Source of the DNA: Allium sativum
Lineage: Eukaryota > Streptophyta > Magnoliopsida > Asparagales > Amaryllidaceae
NCBI GenBank assembly: GCA_030737875.1
Contig: CM060924.1
Span: 150,530,197 to 150,594,196 of the forward strand
Direction of reading: 5' to 3'
DNA length: 64,000 bases
Shown in pieces: positions 59,729 through 64,000 of this stretch. Within the stretch, counting starts at the first letter, position 1. Each line of letters opens with the position of its first letter. The notes below the pieces were generated by a model that worked only from the letters and a program-made list of their open reading frames with translations, was not told the DNA's origin and did not search any database. The position numbers were made by a program, and so were the translations under genes.

Positions 59729-60775
59729 ATAAACTGATAGAATACAAACTAATATTACAAAGCACTCGGAATATGAAAAGATAATTATTACAGAGAACAA
59801 GAGAGTATTTTTTCGATGATCCTCTACTGACTTCTTCAGCTCCTTTTATACTTGAGTTCCCTCTAGTAGTAGGTGTAGTAGGTTTAACACGTCTTCTTTT
59901 GTAGGATCCATCTGTTAATTTCTAGATGAGGAGGTGTCCTCAATTATGTATGAGGAATAGTAGGATAATGTGTCGGTTTGTGTCGGTAGGATAGCGTGTC
60001 GGTAAAGGTAATAATGTGTAGGTAGGATAATAATGTGTTGGCAGGATAATGTGTCGGTAAAGGTAATAATATGTCGGTAAAAGTGGTTTTAGGTCCACCA
60101 TGCTTCTGTTTAGTCTTGTAAGTCAAGATTGGCCATTGACTCGTCATCAAACGGGTACGTGCCTAAAGTGTCTCTCATTATTGAATCTTGTCTGCTTCTT
60201 TCCTTTTCGACTTGTTCTTCAAAATATAGTTCTTGAGCCATTGTTCCTATTGGTCCAACATTGAGATTGTCTAGAAACCTTTGCACTTTGATGATTCTGT
60301 CTGTAGACGGTTCGAATTCAGACAAATAGTCGAACAATAGAACTGTCTTTCCTTCTGTGACTGAGTGTACTCCGATCTCCGCTTTGTTAATTGCTTCAGT
60401 GAAGAATTCTTCGGCTGCTTTGATTCTTTCATCACTTTCATTAAAATCTTTTCTGCAGAATTTATTGTATCGTATTGTGGGCTGTCTATCACCTTATGGA
60501 TTTCCCATAATTGAACAGAAGGGAACAGACGAATGTACTGCCTTTCTTCCCAAATGCTCCATACTCTGAACATGAACATAGTAAAAAACCTGCTTGAGTA
60601 TTTAGCAAGCTTTTCTTTGCATATATCTGGAATACAATCTGCATATTCTTCAGGGTGGCTTGTGTTGACATATATTTCATGAACTAATCCTTTTCTAATA
60701 TGCCTTTTGTATTTTTGAATTTCTGAAAAGCATGCGAGTAACCTTGGTCTTCTGTTGTTGTTAAGGATTAAATGT
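59729..60775 (-). mobile_element. Second viral copy, truncated and inverted
   Basis: On the minus strand this contains the 3' part of ORF3, the tandem-repeat promoter and the TATA box (plus-strand TTTTATA at 59844-59850), ending near the CAGTTT segment upstream of the primer site. It mirrors about 58640-59671 and is joined to the first copy tail to tail, with only about 60 bases between arms. By eye the arms differ by around 3 percent in the non-coding part, and indels differ, so it is a distinct copy and not a recent fold-back duplication. At 60776 the viral sequence ends and a truncated LTR follows. Confidence 0.88.
60110..60775 (-). pseudogene. ORF3 3' part in the inverted viral copy
   Basis: Corresponds to about the last 220 codons of ORF3, with RHIRKGLVHEIYVNT, FMFRVWSIWEERQYI and the end FDDESMANLDLQD. 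The phase is correct through the site where the plus-strand copy has an extra base. One base is lost near 60462 and the frame is recovered only downstream (open from 60337 to the TAA at 60110). The start is missing because of truncation. Confidence 0.8.
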
Positions 60776-62815
60776 ATGTCATTCTATGCCAAATTTATAT
60801 GCTTAGTTAAGATCCATATTATTTTATGCCTGTTTGAATGTTACATGCCCCTTTCTATTTCCCTTTTTGTTTATGAGTTAGGCTAATTTGTGAGCCTAAC
60901 GTTCTATGTGAATTATGCGAACGAAAAACGGGGGAAACGTTGGGGAAAAATATTAAATTATATGCTATTGGCATAGATTGGCTCATAATCATGTAAATGA
61001 TTAATAGCATGAAATGGTATAATTTGTATACCATTAATTGTGAACATAATTTAAATAGTAAATGTGACATGACAACACTTGTGGATAATTTACATATAAA
61101 CTTGACATAAATGACAAATATGTAAATTAAATCAAAGATGAACATGCCTAACCCGAGGTTAGATTGAGTTATGGTGTAAAACTGCCCGGACCCGCCCGGC
61201 ACATCCAGTAACCACAACAATACAGATATAACATGAGAGGTTAGTGCATCATGCCCAATAAAAACACGAGGTTAGATTGAGTTGTGGTGTAAAACCGCCC
61301 GGAACCGCCCGGCACATCCAGTAACTGCAACAACACATATCTAATGTGAGAGGTTGGTGCATTAATAAATCAAATAATGCTAATGAACAAACATGCTAAG
61401 AATGGTAGGGTTAACTTAACACAAGAGGGCAACACTTAACCAATATAACATGATGTGTGGTAGGGTTAAGTAACACAAGAAGGCAACACTTAACCAATGT
61501 AACATGACAAGTGGGTGTGTTAAGTTAACTTGAATTGATTGATGACACTTAACCAATACAACGTGATGAATGGGTGGGTTAAGTTAAATTGAATGGATGT
61601 ATAACACTTAACCAAATTTGGGGGGTACGCGAATAGACCCTAGGAAACCCAAGTGAAGGGGACCCATTTCAACAGTAACCCACATAGATGTATCAAGGTA
61701 CCCTGAAACTAGGCAGGGTGGGGCACGATTACTGGGCTGATTATAAGCGATCAAAATAGCGGCAGGGGGTACGTCGGTGTAGGTTCCGACGGATTACGGG
61801 CGTGCACGTACTCCGGAGTGGAAAATGCAGGCACTGGGTACTAGTAGTTATACACTGTGCATCTTGAATCGTGTCGGGTTTCTATCATAAGGATTGATAC
61901 ACTTTATGGTGGGACCATCACAGGGTATCTACACGTAAGAGAGGGCCGATTGACATAGATACAAGGAGAATTAATACAAGTAGGGAACCGATCGATCGGG
62001 TAGTAAGGGTACATCTGACATATCCATGGCAATTAGGTTGATTGAGGTTAGATCCTCATACTAGATGTACACCTGAAGGCTACCACAATTTCGGGGGTTG
62101 GGATCATATTATCATTTTATATAGGATACTAGTTGGGACACTAGTAGGGAATACGAATCATTCTATAAAAGACACTAGTTAGGATGCTAATTGGGTGGTG
62201 CAGAGAAAGTAGGGAGTCAGAGAAAGAATCGAAGCGCATTCGGTTTATCTTGCCTTATCATATTTTATGCTAATCTTATTTTATCCCGTTATTATGGTAT
62301 TGTGCTATGTTCAGTTTATTCATGTCATGATCCTTTTCCTCTTTAAATGCTAGTAATCACTGAGCTTACCAGACTTATTGTCTGACCCGTTTTCTTTTGT
62401 CTTCTTTTCTTCCGTTCCCCCTCCAAGTAGTCAGGGAGGGAATAGCTCAGCTTAGTTTGGACCGTTTCTCTTTCCAAGCTTGAAGATTAGTCGATGTATT
62501 GCTTTGAACTCTCTTTTCCACTGCTATGGCAGGCTCATGCTTTATTGGGGAATATCATTGTCATTTTATGCTTCTTTATTTTGTTAAACAAGACAGATGC
62601 TTTGTTGTAATGGGTATTGGTGTTGGAAAACAATCTTTGTACATGTTGTTTTACCAAGCTGCTGTTTTATCAATAAAGTAAAGTTTTATTTATTTTCCGC
62701 TGCTTCATTTGTCTGTCTTGTGATTTATCTGCATCTTTTACCTATACCTCTTCACTGAAATTAATGCATTCCCCTTGTGAGTGACATTAATGCATTCCCC
62801 TTGTGAGTGAAATTA
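60776..62815 (+). repeat. Truncated chromovirus-family LTR, plus orientation
   Basis: Non-coding. Reverse-complement matches to the chromovirus LTRs are clear: two GCCCGGCACATCCAGTAAC blocks with flanking TAACCCGAGGTTAGATTGAG (about 61148-61340), GCAGGGTGGGGCACGATTACTGGG (split over 61713-61736), and TTAATGCATTCCC at the right end. A set of about four ~58-bp tandem repeats with AACACTTAACCAA lies at about 61395-61615. The left (U3) part and the last ~20 bases of the right end are missing. There is no matching partner LTR in the window. Confidence 0.8.
62761..62812. repeat. 26-bp tandem duplication at the LTR break
   Basis: Two copies of a 26-bp unit starting TTAATGCATTCCCCTTGTGA lie in tandem. 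The second copy replaces the expected terminal GGGGTGTTATA-type sequence of the LTR, marking a repair or recombination junction. Confidence 0.85.
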
Positions 62816-63215
62816 TTTCCAACAATCGATTAGTGGATTAAATTTTCCAAAACATAATTTTCATCAAAATATATATTCTTTTTACGAAAAATATACTTTT
62901 GGACAAAATTATTTCATAAAAACTGGGTTAGACTGCTATGTTCAAGTGTTTAGAAACACCTATCAATACAGTGAGCTCTTACTGTACCAACCAATGTTCA
63001 TAACCCACTCAACAAATTAAACCAACACAAAACCATTTATATATCAAATTACAAAACGTCTCTCATATATATACACACTCATAGACAACTCATTCTAGGA
63101 TATTATTAACCCTATCTCTAATGAGTTACTTGTCCTAGGATACTAATGATCATATCTCTGACAAGTTTGTATCCCACAGAGCCAAGGTTTATCTAACCTA
63201 AGCTCCGATACCAAC
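62816..63215 (-). mobile_element. Interior start of a second large-element relative, minus strand
   Basis: Read on the minus strand, a tRNA-Met-like primer site with one change (TGGTATCGGAGC, 63202-63213) is followed by sequence matching the interior start of the large non-coding element, including an AACTCATTAGAGATAGGGTT-like segment near 63105-63130. The interior breaks off at about 62816, where the truncated LTR begins. No coding frame is seen. Confidence 0.75.
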
Positions 63216-64000
63216 TTTAATGACCCGCACATTCACTCAGTTCAAACCGACCAAAAACTGAACCAATATCAGTTAAAGGTAAGAAAAAGTACGTTTCGTT
63301 AGGGTTTATCAGAGTAAACACAGCGGAGTACAAAACTCACAACGAAACAGACAAAATATAATAAGAATGTATTATTGCAGTGGAAACATTTTTTTGAATA
63401 CAAATCTGATTTTTACATACCATTACTCCATGTAGACTTAATATAATATACCGATAATAAGGTACATCCAACCTTCATATGAAACTCCAGCTCTCTCTAG
63501 AGCTCCAAGTCTTCAAGATTGAACCCAATCTCGATAACTAAAAAAATTTAACAGACTGCCCATGTGGAAATTGTGGGCATCCGCAGTTTGCAAGGGAAAA
63601 ACAAACTATGAGTCAGTCATGGGACTGGTATGAAAAAACCTTTTATTACTAATCTAATACTTTTCCTTAATTTGAATAAGTTATCTCGGGACCATGCCAC
63701 ATGTCGCGGAACGAGTTTCCTCCCAAGGATACAAGCACAACCAACTGCCAAAAATAGACTTACGGATCCTACATTGCAACAAACAATATGGAATTCCTCA
63801 ATCTACCCATTTAGATTTAATTCCCAAACTTAGATTTTCAAAATCAATTAACTTTACAGAAGTTATTTCTTTGGACTTTATACCCGAATTCTTATTTCAA
63901 ATAATTTGAAATACATATATAGATTTCATATCAAATTAGCTTTCACTTCGGGATCTCAAACCAAAACATATTCGAAAACCTCAAATATCTACTATACAAG
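63216..64000 (-). repeat. 5' LTR (partial) of the large-element relative, minus strand
   Basis: On the plus strand it begins TTTAATGACCCGC where the complete element has TGTAACGACCCGA. The block complementary to ACCAGTCCCATGACTGA lies at about 63614-63631, with the reverse complement of TGCCCAC...TGGGCAGTC nearby, as in 9750-9830. It runs off the window. Small ORFs at 63630-63909 lie inside the LTR and are not supported as genes. Confidence 0.75.

Noticed and set aside
60855..61220. Minus-strand 121-codon frame
   Set aside because: It lies entirely in a truncated LTR fragment, and its residues come from the LTR's internal direct repeats.

Overview
This window is plant nuclear repeat DNA. Nothing in it reads as a host gene; I see no tRNA gene, rRNA gene or CRISPR array. 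Almost every base from about 2.3 kb onward belongs to long terminal repeat (LTR) retrotransposons or to an endogenous plant pararetrovirus (family Caulimoviridae). The low GC content, methionine-initiator tRNA primer sites and chromodomain-bearing Ty3/gypsy polyproteins suggest a flowering plant with a repeat-rich genome. I cannot name the species.

Layout. (1) 1-2.16 kb: AT-rich DNA, then a tandem array of about 34 units of roughly 55 bp, each with a palindromic core. (2) 2.23-4.25 kb: a microsatellite, then a decayed LTR fragment related to the large element at 5.7 kb. (3) 4.27-59.73 kb: one near-complete endogenous pararetrovirus of about 8.2 kb cut into five pieces by four LTR-element insertions, each with a perfect 5-bp target duplication. 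These are a 10.96-kb non-coding large element with 4,465-bp LTRs (5681-16639, ACTCT), a 2.5-kb gag-only element on the minus strand (17263-19768, TAAAG), a minus-strand chromovirus (20176-42900, AAACC) that itself carries a second chromovirus (25095-36695, TCGCG), and a third chromovirus (43228-54256, ATTTT). (4) 59.73-60.78 kb: a second, truncated viral copy in inverted orientation, tail to tail with the first. (5) 60.8-62.8 kb: a truncated LTR of the chromovirus family in the opposite orientation. (6) 62.8 kb to the end: the start of a minus-strand element related to the large non-coding one.

Reading across the insertions, the virus has three consecutive ORFs. ORF1 carries a coat protein with the caulimovirid zinc knuckle, then a dUTPase-like domain, then a 30K-type movement protein. 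ORF2 carries protease, reverse transcriptase and RNase H. ORF3 lies where the transactivator lies in related viruses. ORF1/ORF2 overlap and ORF2/ORF3 nearly touch. The pregenomic promoter and leader occur at both ends (terminal redundancy of about 0.38 kb), giving a unit of about 7.8 kb. Stops and frameshifts interrupt all three ORFs.

The three chromoviruses have 2.9-3.2 kb LTRs and gag-protease-RT-RNase H-integrase-chromodomain order, most like the Tekay/Del group. The innermost is nearly intact (one stop, one frameshift); the outer two are heavily damaged. The observations I rate highest are the dUTPase-like domain, the inverted viral pair with convergent promoters, the 12-bp-periodic GTCGAC cluster in the chromovirus LTRs, and the palindromic array at the left edge.
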